64,000 bases of DNA, taken from DATAEE01 sp963725145. Lineage in GTDB: Bacteria; Acidobacteriota; Vicinamibacteria; Vicinamibacterales; 2-12-FULL-66-21. The stretch is taken from contig CAVRXL010000001.1 in the NCBI GenBank assembly GCA_963725145.1, positions 124,001-188,000 of the forward strand, given 5' to 3'. This document shows positions 45,052-53,894 of this stretch, piece by piece. The first letter of the stretch is position 1; each line of letters opens with the position of its first letter. A model generated the notes under the pieces. It was not told the DNA's origin and ran no database searches. It saw only the letters and a list, made by a program, of their open reading frames with translations. A program made the translations under genes and the position numbers.

Positions 45052-45967
45052 GCACACAACCGTTAGGCGGCTCTGGCTTCCGGCATTCGCCTGTTTACTC
45101 GTAACGCCTGCCATCGCTGCCGCGCAGGTGCCGTCCGGCCCGAGTCTTCACGACGGCGTCGTCGTCAATCCGTCAGGGGGCGCGGCGTATGTGATGAGCC
45201 CGTCTGGCGGGATCGAGGCGATCGATCTCGCCAGCGGCGCCAGGAAATGGAAAAGCGACGCGGCGGCGAAACCGCTCGCCGTGTCGGGCGGGACGCTCGT
45301 CGCTCAGGCCACGCCGGGCGAGGGAGAACAGCTCGTGCTGGTCTGCCTCGAGACGGGAGGCGGCGCCGCCCGTACGCGGTCGCGCGTGAGCCTGCCGGGC
45401 GAGCTGAAGGCCCAGGTCACCGACACGGCGAACCAGCGGACGACCGTGCGCGCGCTTCTGAGCGGATCGGACGTGGTGGTCGCGTGGACCATCGACGCGC
45501 GTCTGGCGCGCGGCATTGCTGACGGTGACGACGGGCCGGAGGCCGTTGGCGCCGCCCGGTTGAATCCGGCCACCGGCGAGGTGGTCGCGGCGGAGGGAGC
45601 GGAGGCGTCATCGGCGACGCTCTCGAGCCTGACGCTCGATCAGATGTCGGAGCTCCGGTCGATCGACGGTCAGCACCTGATGCGCAGCGCGCCGTTATCC
45701 GACCCGGCCAACGTCCGAACCCCGTACCGTTGGACGATCACGACGGCCGCGGGGGAGACTGTCGGCGTCGTGGACGCGCCGATCGGACTCGCGCCGTTCA
45801 TCGTGCAGGGGTCGCTGCTCATCCACGTCGCGCCGACATCAGGCTACCGCGATGGCAACCAGTTCGTCCGCTTGCCGCTCCGCCTGCGTGCGATCGATGC
45901 TCGCTCCGGCGCGGAAGTCTGGACGGTGGCCGTGCTGGATGCGACGTTCGTCCTGCCTCCGCCGTAA
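45044..45967 (+). CDS. Secreted PQQ-like repeat protein
   Basis: 307 aa with a signal peptide ending in AIAAAQ. Blade-like segments include GGIEAIDLASGARKWKSD and the C-terminal RLRAIDARSGAEVWTVAV; the middle is less regular. It has too few blades for a full propeller. Start overlaps the preceding propeller gene by 8 bp, suggesting the two products act together outside the cytoplasm. No enzymatic motif seen. Confidence 0.65.
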   Translation: MTKHTTVRRLWLPAFACLLVTPAIAAAQVPSGPSLHDGVVVNPSGGAAYVMSPSGGIEAIDLASGARKWKSDAAAKPLAVSGGTLVAQATPGEGEQLVLVCLETGGGAARTRSRVSLPGELKAQVTDTANQRTTVRALLSGSDVVVAWTIDARLARGIADGDDGPEAVGAARLNPATGEVVAAEGAEASSATLSSLTLDQMSELRSIDGQHLMRSAPLSDPANVRTPYRWTITTAAGETVGVVDAPIGLAPFIVQGSLLIHVAPTSGYRDGNQFVRLPLRLRAIDARSGAEVWTVAVLDATFVLPPP

Positions 45968-45974
45968 CCGGTCG

Positions 45975-46000
45975 TAGGGGCGGCAGGCGAGCCGCCCCTA
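45975..46000. repeat. Perfect 10-bp palindrome (TAGGGGCGGC / GCCGCCCCTA)
   Basis: Inverted repeat with a 6-base loop between the convergent PQQ-like and ADOP genes, ending 3 bp before the TAG stop of the latter (46004-46006). It is a strong hairpin candidate for bidirectional termination; there is no T-run. Confidence 0.7.
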
Positions 46001-46003
46001 CAT

Positions 46004-48451
46004 CTATTCCGATCGCAGCGCCTGGATGACGTCGATGCGCGACGCGCGCGCGGCGGGCATCAGCGACGCGAGAATCGCCGCCGCGACGAGAATCGTCGCG
46101 GCGCCGATCGTGGGCAGCAGCCCCGGAATGCGGACGTCCTGGATGTAGGCGCGGACGATCCACGCGAGCGCCAGCCCCCCGATGACCCCTGCGGCGATCC
46201 CGACCGCCGCGATCGTCGCTCCCTCTCCAAGAATCCGCGTCAGGAGCTGGCGGGGCGCCGATCCGATCGCCATGCGGATCCCGAACTCGCGTGTTCGTGC
46301 GCTGACCGAGAACGCCAGCACCCCGGCGACCCCGACGACGGCGATCGTCAGGGCCACGGCGGCGAACCCGCCGAAGACGAGCGTGTTCAGCCGTTCCGGC
46401 GAGAGCACTTCGGCTCGCACGTCCTCGAGCGTCGCAGCCCGCTCGACGGGCTGATCGGGCGACAGCTCGCGAATGGTCCTCGTGATCGGCGCCACCAGCG
46501 CGTACGGATCCGTCCGCGCCTGGACGAAGAGCCGGCCGCCCCCGATCTCCTGCTCGAACGGGTGGTAGATGCTCATGGCGGGTCCGGGCACGACGTTCTC
46601 GTCGTCTACATCGGCGACGACGCCGATGATTCGGCGGAAGTCACCGCTCACGCCGATGAACTTGATGACGGGGTCCGTCCACTTGAAACCGCGATTGAGG
46701 GCGTCGCCCGTCGGGAACATCCGTCGCGCGACGCTCGCGCTGATGATGACGACCCGTTCCGCCTCGCGCCGGTCGGCCTCGGTGAAGTCCCGGCCGGCGA
46801 TGATCGGTACGCCGAGCGACGCGAAGAACCCGGGCGAGACGGTGCGGAAGCGCGCGCGAGGATCCTCCTCGCCGTTGGCCTTGACGTACCCTTGAACGGT
46901 GAACTGCGCGCCGAAGAACCCGCCGGCGTCGCGCCACGGCACAACCGTCCCGACGGCGACGCGCTCGACGCCTGGCACCTCTCCGATGCGCCGCAGCGCT
47001 TCCTTGTAAAAGCCGACGATTTCCTTGGGGTCGCGCGAGTAGGACACGATCGGCACGTTGATCGCGAGCACGTTGCTCAGGTTGAAGCCGGTCTGGGTGG
47101 CCTGCAGGGTCAGGAGCTTCGTCAGCAGCATGCCGGCGCCCGCGAGCAGCACGAATGACGCCGCAATCTGCGTCACGGCGAACACGCGCAGGCGGCGGTT
47201 GGTGCCCGACGTGATCCGCACGCCGCCGGTCGACAGGCCGAGCCCCGTGGAGGCTTCCGCCGAGGGCAGCCGCGGCACGAACGCGAGCAGCACCGCCGCG
47301 GCGATCGCCAGGCCCGCGCCGACCCACAACAGGCTCGCATCGACCGTGAGGTCCAGCGCGCGCACCGAGAAGCGCGCGGCATATCTGGCGAGGATGGCCA
47401 CCATCGGCCGCGCGATGAGAACCCCAAGGATCGCCCCCGCGCCGCAGAGCAGCAGGCTTTCGGCGAGCAAAGTCCGGCGCAGCGCCCCGGTGCCCGCGCC
47501 CAACGCGGCGCGGATGGCCAGCTCCCCTTCCCGCCGGACCGAGCGCGCCAGAATCAGGTTCGCGACGTTCGAGCAGGCGATGATGAACACGAGCCCCGAC
47601 GCCGCGAGGAGCACGAGCAGGACGGTTCTCGCCGGCGAGATGATCTGGTCGCGCAGCCGCACGGCGTCGAGCCGCATGTCGGCTTCCTTCGGGTAGGCCT
47701 CCGGGTGCTCCGTGAGAATGGCGCCGTGAACCGCCCGAAGCTCCGCGCGAGCCGATTCGAGGTCGACGCCGGGAGCCAGTCGGCCGAAGAGCTCGGTCAT
47801 TCGATGGACGCGGCCATCGACCATCGTCGCGTCCAGATGATGAGGGCTCGTGACGACATTCGCGATGATCTCGGTTTCAGACGGATATGGAACCGACGGT
47901 TCAAGGACACCGACGATCGTCGCCGCGCGGTCGCCCAGCCGTATCGTCTTGCCGATCACCGACTCGTCGCTTTGCAGCCCGCTCGTCCAGAACCGATACG
48001 TGAGCACCGCGGCGCCCGCCGCCCTTGGCCCGTCGTCCCCCGGGCCGAGCAGCCGGCCCCGTATCGGACGAAGCCCCATGACCTCGAAGTACGAGCCCCC
48101 GACGACGCCGGAGCGGACGACCCGCGGCTCGCCCAGTCCGACCATGGTGAACTCGATGGTCGAGAAGTCTCCGAACGCGCTGAGCGTTTTGATCCGGCCC
48201 TGGAAATCCCGAATCTCAGGCACTGAGAAGGCGGCGTTTTCCACGCCGATGCCCGGAGCGCTCTGGCGGATATAGATCAGGCGCGCTTCATCACGGTTGA
48301 CGAGCGGCCTCAGAAGGACGCCCCGGACGACGCTGAAGATGGCAGCATTCGCCCCAATCCCGAGGGCCAGGGTGAGGACCACCGTCAGTGTCAGTCCTTT
48401 GACCCGGGCCAGCGACCGCAGCGCGTATCGGAAATCCGTGATGAGGGTCAC
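46004..48451 (-). CDS. ADOP-type FtsX/MacB permease
   Basis: 815 aa from GTG 48451. Standard double MacB-PCD/FtsX organisation: FRYALRSLARVKGLTLTVVLTLALGIGANAAIF, first helix set with VFIIACSNVANLILARS, a second start (TQIAASFVLLAGAGMLLTKLL) and final helices with LAFSVSARTREFGIRMAIGS, ending ARASRIDVIQALRSE. No PadR or ATPase next to it. Two 14-bp direct repeats lie 15 bp upstream of its start. Confidence 0.9.
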   Translation of the reverse strand: MTLITDFRYALRSLARVKGLTLTVVLTLALGIGANAAIFSVVRGVLLRPLVNRDEARLIYIRQSAPGIGVENAAFSVPEIRDFQGRIKTLSAFGDFSTIEFTMVGLGEPRVVRSGVVGGSYFEVMGLRPIRGRLLGPGDDGPRAAGAAVLTYRFWTSGLQSDESVIGKTIRLGDRAATIVGVLEPSVPYPSETEIIANVVTSPHHLDATMVDGRVHRMTELFGRLAPGVDLESARAELRAVHGAILTEHPEAYPKEADMRLDAVRLRDQIISPARTVLLVLLAASGLVFIIACSNVANLILARSVRREGELAIRAALGAGTGALRRTLLAESLLLCGAGAILGVLIARPMVAILARYAARFSVRALDLTVDASLLWVGAGLAIAAAVLLAFVPRLPSAEASTGLGLSTGGVRITSGTNRRLRVFAVTQIAASFVLLAGAGMLLTKLLTLQATQTGFNLSNVLAINVPIVSYSRDPKEIVGFYKEALRRIGEVPGVERVAVGTVVPWRDAGGFFGAQFTVQGYVKANGEEDPRARFRTVSPGFFASLGVPIIAGRDFTEADRREAERVVIISASVARRMFPTGDALNRGFKWTDPVIKFIGVSGDFRRIIGVVADVDDENVVPGPAMSIYHPFEQEIGGGRLFVQARTDPYALVAPITRTIRELSPDQPVERAATLEDVRAEVLSPERLNTLVFGGFAAVALTIAVVGVAGVLAFSVSARTREFGIRMAIGSAPRQLLTRILGEGATIAAVGIAAGVIGGLALAWIVRAYIQDVRIPGLLPTIGAATILVAAAILASLMPAARASRIDVIQALRSE

Positions 48452-48466
48452 ACAACCGTCCCTTCT

Positions 48467-48494
48467 GAATTCTAGATTCTGAATTCTAGATTCT
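48467..48494. repeat. Two tandem GAATTCTAGATTCT units
   Basis: Two perfect adjacent 14-bp copies, AT-rich against the GC-rich background, upstream of the ADOP permease gene on the minus strand. Could be a short repeat or an operator. Confidence 0.8.
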
Positions 48495-48545
48495 ACTTAC
48501 TAAGTCGAATGAGGACGGCCCGGATCGACATGTGGTACGGCCACG

Positions 48546-49652
48546 TTAGCGAACGGTAAAGCGCTCCTGGTGCAGGAGGACGCCGTCGGTCGTCCTGAGC
48601 TCGACCCTCCAGTCGGACGGGTCGAGATCGTTGACGGTGTTCCGACTGTAGGTCCGGTAGCCGCCGGTCGGGTTGGCGCGAATGCGGAGCTCCACGACCT
48701 GGCGCAGGCGATCGCCCCGGTACCAGCGATGCTGGACCGTTGTGTCAGCCGGAGATTTGAGGCGCGTGTAGAAATACAGCGCGCCCGGGCCCGCCGGTTG
48801 GCTTGGAGGAACGCACTGCCAGTCGCCGCCCGAGCCGATTTCGCCGATTGAAAGACCCTTGCAAAGGCGGGCGGTCACTACGACCGGAGCCAACCGTGTC
48901 GACGCTCCGGCGCTCGGCTTCGCCGGGGCCGCGGGAGACTCCGAAGACGCCGCCGGTCGAGCGGGCGGGGTTGGCTTGGCCTCTCTCGGCACGCCGGCAG
49001 GGGCGGGCTTGCCGGGCGGTGACGCTGGAGGCGTCTCCGCCAGGGTCGGCGCCGACGTACTCGGGAGAGTCGGAGGGGATTCCGCCGGGTCGTTCGAGCG
49101 GAACAGCGGAGTCGCGACAAATGTCACGATCAGGCCGCCCGCGATCAGGATGCCGATCCACACCTGGCGCGGCCACCCCGCGCCCGCGGTCGGTCGAACC
49201 TGCTCGACCGACGGCCGTTCACGAGGGATCGGGATGGCGCTCTTCGTCGTCGTTTTCGTCGTCGGCTCCGTCGTCACAGGCCGGGCACGGGTGACGGGTG
49301 CCTTGACGGGCGGGGCGACCGGCGGGTCGACCGGCGTCCCCCGAGCCTTGCAGAAATCCTCGAGGTTCTTTCGACTCGTGGCGACGAAAGGATGATCCGG
49401 CTCAAGGGCCGCCTTTGCGATCTCCCAGGCGCGCCGGAAGAAGCGCTCGGCGTCGGCCGGCTTTTTCGTGATCTCGCAGACGACGGCGAGGTTGTTCAGG
49501 GTGTTGGCGAGGTCCGGATGGAGCGGTCCGAGGCTGGCCTCCTGCAGGGCGGCAGCCTCGCGTAGATGCTGCTCAGCGGACGCGTAGTCGCCGGCCGCTG
49601 CGGCCTGCTCGGCCGCATTGACAACGGTTTGAACATCGCGCGGTTCCGGCAT
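48546..49652 (-). CDS. TPR / membrane / DUF2914 protein
   Basis: 368 aa. N-terminal TPR units (AAAGDYASAEQHLREAAALQEASLG, LNNLAVVCEITKKPADAERFFRRA), a basic linker, one membrane helix (about 165-182, VWIGILIAGGLIVTFVAT), a long proline/alanine-rich linker and a C-terminal domain (about 262-368) that reads CKGLSIGEIGSGGDWQCV, ALYFYTRLKS, HRWYRGDRLRQVVELRI and VELRTTDGVLLHQERF. The last domain fits DUF2914. TPR side cytoplasmic, DUF2914 side periplasmic: a likely envelope-spanning adaptor. Function unknown. Confidence 0.75.
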   Translation of the reverse strand: MPEPRDVQTVVNAAEQAAAAGDYASAEQHLREAAALQEASLGPLHPDLANTLNNLAVVCEITKKPADAERFFRRAWEIAKAALEPDHPFVATSRKNLEDFCKARGTPVDPPVAPPVKAPVTRARPVTTEPTTKTTTKSAIPIPRERPSVEQVRPTAGAGWPRQVWIGILIAGGLIVTFVATPLFRSNDPAESPPTLPSTSAPTLAETPPASPPGKPAPAGVPREAKPTPPARPAASSESPAAPAKPSAGASTRLAPVVVTARLCKGLSIGEIGSGGDWQCVPPSQPAGPGALYFYTRLKSPADTTVQHRWYRGDRLRQVVELRIRANPTGGYRTYSRNTVNDLDPSDWRVELRTTDGVLLHQERFTVR

Positions 49653-49701
49653 GGAGTCTCCGGCGGGGGGAACGGCCCATTGTAGAACAGTGGGAACGGC
49701 G

Positions 49702-49723
49702 CCCGACCTGAAGGTCGGGGCTA
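49702..49723. repeat. Palindrome providing a gene stop (CCCGACC-TGAA-GGTCGGG-GCTA)
   Basis: Same sequence core as the copy at 24843. CTA at 49721-49723 is the TAG stop of the cupin gene on the minus strand. Confidence 0.7.
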
Positions 49724-50080
49724 CTTCAGCTCGACCTCGATCACGCGAACGGGTGACGTCCCCGTGTTGACAGGCGCGTGCGTGACGTTCGCGTCGCGGA
49801 ATCCCACAGATCCAACCTCGAGCTGTGCGGTTTCCGACTTGCCGTCCGGGTACTTGAAGACGAGCGTCCCGCCCTGGATGACGATCCCGACATGCGCCAG
49901 CTCGTGGGTATGCATGGCCGTCGGCCCCGGCGGAAATGTCACATCCCGAACCCGCACGCGCGCGTTCTCCAGCACGATCTTCGCCGGGCTCTGCGGCTGA
50001 CCGCTTCCGGCGGTCACGAGCGTCGCGCCGATCAGCAAACCCGAAGTGAAGATCGCAATTTGTCTTGTCATGGTGCGCAT
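49721..50080 (-). CDS. Small secreted cupin protein
   Basis: 119 aa from ATG 50080 (50071 also possible). A signal peptide (IAIFTSGLLIGATLVTAGSG) leads into a single cupin barrel: VRVRDVTFPPGPTAMHTHELAHVGIVIQGG has the first His pair, and HAPVNTGTSPVRVIEVELK closes the second motif. The His residues could bind a metal. Cupins of this size are sensors, isomerases or dioxygenases; role unknown. Divergent from the DGPF gene. Confidence 0.8.
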   Translation of the reverse strand: MRTMTRQIAIFTSGLLIGATLVTAGSGQPQSPAKIVLENARVRVRDVTFPPGPTAMHTHELAHVGIVIQGGTLVFKYPDGKSETAQLEVGSVGFRDANVTHAPVNTGTSPVRVIEVELK

Positions 50081-50175
50081 TCTATCTTCTGCGTTCATCT
50101 GCGGCTGATGTCGATTCCGGGGTCCGTTGTTCGACGTGGAAGTAGAGTGAAACAAGCACTCGAAGGAGACGAGCG

Positions 50176-50562
50176 ATGCGATTCCTGTGTTTGTACAAGT
50201 CCAGCAAGCCTGAGGGCACGCCGACAACCCCGCAGGAAATGGCCGCGATGGGCCAACTGATCGAAGAGATGACAAAGGCGGGTGTGCTGCTCGCAACCGA
50301 AGGCTGCCTGCCAAGCGCGAAGGGCGCGCGGGTGCGGCTCTCCGGCGGAAAGATCACCGTCACCGACGGGCCGTTCACCGAAGCAAAGGAGATCGTCGGC
50401 GGCTTCGCGCTCATCCAGGCAGCGTCGAAGGCAGAGGCGATCGAATGGACCAAGCGGTTCCTGGCGGTGGCCGGGGACGGCGAGAGTGAGATTCGGCAAG
50501 TGTGGGAGGCGTCGGACTTCGAACACGAGGCCGGGGCGGCCGCGGAGCTGGCCAGGTCGTAA
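50176..50562 (+). CDS. YCII/DGPF-domain protein
   Basis: 128 aa. The signature ITVTDGPFTEAKEIVGGFALIQ is the DGPF motif of the YCII-related family (alpha-beta barrel, role unknown). It lies 96 bp upstream of an ECF-type sigma factor. This pairing is a hallmark of the ECF42 group, where DGPF genes sit in the same operon or regulon. Confidence 0.88.
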   Translation: MRFLCLYKSSKPEGTPTTPQEMAAMGQLIEEMTKAGVLLATEGCLPSAKGARVRLSGGKITVTDGPFTEAKEIVGGFALIQAASKAEAIEWTKRFLAVAGDGESEIRQVWEASDFEHEAGAAAELARS

Positions 50563-50658
50563 CGGCGTTGCGACAGGGCTTGGGGCCTGGGGCTTCGGGC
50601 TTTCTAGCTGAGACCTGCGCTTGCGCCCAGTCGATTGAAGATGGTCTGATCCGTAGCA

Positions 50659-51912
50659 GTGACGGCTACGGATACCCATCGCGCGATCGACGCGGTCTGG
50701 CGGATCGAGTCGCCCCGGCTCATCGCCGGCCTCGCGCGGATCGTGCGGGACGTCGGCCTGGCCGAGGACCTCGCGCAGGATGCGCTCGTCGCCGCGCTCG
50801 AGCAGTGGCCCGCGTCGGGCGTCCCGCGCAATCCGGGCGCCTGGCTCATGGCGGCCGCGAAGCACCGCGCGATCGACCACTTCCGCCGCAACAAGCTGCT
50901 CGAGCGCAAGCATGAAGAGCTCGGTCACGAGCTGGAGGCCGATCGGGAGGACACCGCGGACGATCTCGTGGCGGCTCTGGACGATGACATCGGAGACGAT
51001 CTGCTGCGGCTCGTGTTCACCGCGTGTCATCCGGTGCTCTCGACGGAAGCGCGGGTAGCGCTCACGCTCCGGCTGCTCGGCGGCCTCACGACAGAGGAAA
51101 TCGCTCGCGCGTTCCTCGTCTCCGAATCGACCATCGCCCAACGCATCGTCCGGGCCAAGCGGACGCTGGCCAGGGAACAGGTGCCGTTCGAAATACCTCG
51201 AGGCGCCGAGCTGGCGGGCCGCCTGTCCTCGGTCCTCGAAGTCATCTATCTCGTCTTCAACGAGGGGTACGCGGCGACCGCGGGAGACGACTGGGTGCGG
51301 CCGGCGCTCTGTGAGGACGCGCTGCGTCTTGGACGCATCCTGGCCGAGCTCGCCCCGCGGGAGGCCGAAGTGCATGGCCTCGCGGCGCTGCTGGAGATCC
51401 AGGCCTCGCGGCTGAAGGCGCGGGTCAGCCCGTCGGGCGAGCCCATCCTCCTCTTCGATCAAAACCGCGCGCAGTGGGACCAGCTCCTCATCCGCCGCGG
51501 CCTCGCCGCGCTCGAACGGGCGGAAAAGCTGGGCGGCGCGCGCGGACCGTACGCGCTCCAGGCCTCGATCGCCGCCTGCCACGCGCGGGCCCGCGCGCCC
51601 GAGGACACTGATTGGGCGGCCATCGTAGGGCTGTACGCCGAGCTCGCGGCCGTCTCGCCGTCACCCGTCGTGGAGCTGAATCGTGCGGTCGCGGTCGCGA
51701 TGGCGTCCGGCCCGGCGGCCGGCCTCGAGCTCGTCGACGCGTTGAGGTCGGAGCCGTCGCTTCAGGAGTACCATCTCCTGCCGAGCGTGCGCGGCGACCT
51801 GCTCGCCAAGCTCGGACGCCAGGGTGAGGCGCGCCAGGAATTCGAGCGCGCGGCGTCGCTCACGCGCAACGCACGCGAGCGAGAGCTCCTCCTCGCGCGC
51901 GCGGCCCGCTAG
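50659..51912 (+). CDS. ECF42-type RNA polymerase sigma factor with C-terminal extension
   Basis: 417 aa from GTG 50659. Region 2 lies at about 10-75 (LAEDLAQDALVAALEQWPA, LMAAAKHRAIDHFRR) and region 4 at about 130-175 (LRLLGGLTTEEIARAFLVSESTIAQRIVRAKR). A long C-terminal helical extension (about 195-417) has TPR-like segments (LYAELAAVSPSPVVELNRAVAVAM, LLAKLGRQGEARQEFERAASL). That extension and the DGPF neighbour identify ECF42. No anti-sigma gene is adjacent; in this group the extension is thought to take part in regulation. Confidence 0.9.
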   Translation: MTATDTHRAIDAVWRIESPRLIAGLARIVRDVGLAEDLAQDALVAALEQWPASGVPRNPGAWLMAAAKHRAIDHFRRNKLLERKHEELGHELEADREDTADDLVAALDDDIGDDLLRLVFTACHPVLSTEARVALTLRLLGGLTTEEIARAFLVSESTIAQRIVRAKRTLAREQVPFEIPRGAELAGRLSSVLEVIYLVFNEGYAATAGDDWVRPALCEDALRLGRILAELAPREAEVHGLAALLEIQASRLKARVSPSGEPILLFDQNRAQWDQLLIRRGLAALERAEKLGGARGPYALQASIAACHARARAPEDTDWAAIVGLYAELAAVSPSPVVELNRAVAVAMASGPAAGLELVDALRSEPSLQEYHLLPSVRGDLLAKLGRQGEARQEFERAASLTRNARERELLLARAAR

Positions 51913-51925
51913 CCCGCTCTGTGGT

Positions 51926-51948
51926 ACGACCCTTTAGGGTCGTCGTCA
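51926..51948. repeat. Palindrome at gene end (ACGACCC-TTTA-GGGTCGT)
   Basis: Perfect 7-bp stem with TTTA loop between the convergent sigma-factor and esterase genes. It ends 3 bp from the TGA stop of the esterase. Confidence 0.65.
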
Positions 51949-53115
51949 CGCGCTCAGATGACGCGCCAGGAACGGGATGCCGCGCCTGCCCCAGAACGCA
52001 TGCTCGCCCGGAAAGACTTCCTGCTCCGCGCGATCCGCGACGCCGAAAACGCCATAGATCTTCCGCACTTCATTGAAGCTCTCGATGCTCGCGGCGATCG
52101 GAAAGATGTTGTCCTTCTCCCCCGACTCCACGAACAGCGGCCGCGGCGCGATCAGGCCCGCGAGATCGTGCATCTCGGCCCAGTTCAGGATCCCAGGGAC
52201 ATAGTTGTCGCTGCAGTGCACGATGCTGCCGACGCTGTCGCGGAACGTGTTCAGATATCCGCTGACGAGCGCGGCGCGGATGCGATCGTCGAGCGCCGCC
52301 GAGAACACGGTGACGGTTCCTCCCCCGGAGATGCCCATGCACCCGACGCGGTTCCGATCCAGCTCGGAGCGGGTCGCGATGTAGTCGAGCGTGCGCATGA
52401 CGTCCCACACGCGCCAGCCGATCATCGTCTGGCCGACGAGCAGCGCTCCGCCGGCGACGGGATCGCAGGCCTTCCGGCCCAGGCCCTGGCGCGCGTTGAC
52501 GGGATCCCGGCGGCACCCGAAACCCATCGGCTCGATCGCCATGGCGGCCATGCCGGCCTCGGCGACCTGGATCGCGAAGTCGTGCTGGTAGCCGGCCTTG
52601 TCGGTCCGCTCGGCGCCCCGCTCGTCGATGCCGACAATGTCGTCCACGCCGCGGCCGTGGCCGGGGATGCAGATCATGACGGGCGCCGGCGGTTTCGCTT
52701 TTGCCGGGAGCAGAAGGTAGCCGAGGACGCTGACGCCGGGCCGGCTGTCGAACACGATCTTCTCGCGGGTGTAACCGGGAAACTCGCGCGTCTCAATCGT
52801 GATCGGGTTGAGCGCCTGCCGCTCTGTCGGGAAGCCGCCGACGAGCTCGGTCAGCTTCGCGCGGAGCGTCTTCTGCCACTCCTCGGCTTCGCTTCGTGTC
52901 CCCGCGCGGAATCGAAACGTTCGCGGCGCCGCCGCGTACAGGTCGCGCACGTGCACGACGGGATCGAACCGGCGATCTTCAAGACCCTTCGTGACCCCGG
53001 TGAGCGGGCCGATATAGGTCGAGGGCGCGGGCGCCTGCGCGTCGAGGTGCACGGCGTGCGCCGCCGTCATCAACCCGGCCAGGCGAACGAGTTCGCGACG
53101 GGACAGTCGTGCCAT
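51946..53115 (-). CDS. Secreted dienelactone-hydrolase / acetylesterase-type enzyme
   Basis: 389 aa from ATG 53115, with AGGAGGT ten bases upstream; an open frame continues far upstream but overlaps real genes on the same strand. The leader (SRRELVRLAGLMTAAHAVHLDAQA) looks like a twin-arginine-type signal (RR then hydrophobic core). The alpha/beta-hydrolase core has CIPGHGRGVDDI, the nucleophile elbow GCMGISGGGT and a terminal His in PGEHAFWGRRG. It matches the secreted esterase families (acetylxylan esterase/DLH-like) of plant-matter degraders. Substrate unknown. Confidence 0.82.
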   Translation of the reverse strand: MARLSRRELVRLAGLMTAAHAVHLDAQAPAPSTYIGPLTGVTKGLEDRRFDPVVHVRDLYAAAPRTFRFRAGTRSEAEEWQKTLRAKLTELVGGFPTERQALNPITIETREFPGYTREKIVFDSRPGVSVLGYLLLPAKAKPPAPVMICIPGHGRGVDDIVGIDERGAERTDKAGYQHDFAIQVAEAGMAAMAIEPMGFGCRRDPVNARQGLGRKACDPVAGGALLVGQTMIGWRVWDVMRTLDYIATRSELDRNRVGCMGISGGGTVTVFSAALDDRIRAALVSGYLNTFRDSVGSIVHCSDNYVPGILNWAEMHDLAGLIAPRPLFVESGEKDNIFPIAASIESFNEVRKIYGVFGVADRAEQEVFPGEHAFWGRRGIPFLARHLSA

Positions 53116-53123
53116 GGATTCAC

Positions 53124-53894
53124 TTACCTCCTGAACACTCCCAGTGGATAAAGGATCGCGACGAGCGCCGCGAGCACGAGCGCCATGTACGCGATGCCAA
53201 CGCCCGCCGAGCGCAGGAGTGCGCCGCGGGTGGTGAGCGCATAGGCGCGGCGAAAGGCGAGAACGAAGTACACGACGGCGTACAAGCTTGCGATCCGCGT
53301 GACCAACGGTGTCACGATCGGAATGGTCCTGATCTGCACGGCGCCCGCGACTGCGCCCGCAAAAAACCACGCGGCGTGAACGTGCAGCGAGAAATACAGA
53401 TGCTGCGGGTAGTTCCGGCCCGAACGCCGGATCACGAGCGCGACGAGCCCCGCGAAAAGCGGCACGAGGACGAACATGGCGCGCGGCACCCATTCGACCA
53501 GGGCCGGGCTGGCCGCCGCCTCGAGGTCGCGTTTTTGCTGCTCGAGCCGCTGCATCTCTTGCGGCGAATCGTCCGGCTTCACTCTGATCGTGACCGGCAG
53601 AATCGAGCTCGGCGCCAGGGCCGCCACCGCGAAATAGAGCAGGCTGAGGAGGAGATAGAGCCGGATCGGGGACACGTAGCGGACGCGGCGGCCCTGGAAC
53701 TGCTCGAGCGACAGAAACCCTGGCTTCGTCAGGAGCAGCCGCACCGACTGGAAGGTCTTGCCGTCGACATTGAGCACTTCCTCGACGAAGTTGTGGAGAA
53801 GGTCGCGCAGCGAGGGATCGAGTGGGCCGGCCTTCTGGCCGCAGGTCGCGCAAAATGCTCCGTCGAGGCTGGCGCCGCAGTTCGGGCAGGTCAT
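53124..53894 (-). CDS. DUF3667-type membrane protein with zinc ribbon
   Basis: 256 aa from ATG 53894. The start MTCPNCGASLDGAFCATCGQK is a four-Cys zinc ribbon, followed by DLLHNFVEEVLNVDGKTFQSV and FLSLEQFQGRRVRYVSPIRLYLLLSLLYF, the signature of the DUF3667 family. Four hydrophobic segments then follow. Function unknown. Its ATG overlaps the TGA of the LigD polymerase gene by 4 bp, so it is translationally coupled to a DNA-repair gene. Confidence 0.82.
   Translation of the reverse strand: MTCPNCGASLDGAFCATCGQKAGPLDPSLRDLLHNFVEEVLNVDGKTFQSVRLLLTKPGFLSLEQFQGRRVRYVSPIRLYLLLSLLYFAVAALAPSSILPVTIRVKPDDSPQEMQRLEQQKRDLEAAASPALVEWVPRAMFVLVPLFAGLVALVIRRSGRNYPQHLYFSLHVHAAWFFAGAVAGAVQIRTIPIVTPLVTRIASLYAVVYFVLAFRRAYALTTRGALLRSAGVGIAYMALVLAALVAILYPLGVFRR

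Noticed and set aside
48467..48494. CRISPR array
   Set aside because: Only two short adjacent units with no spacers.
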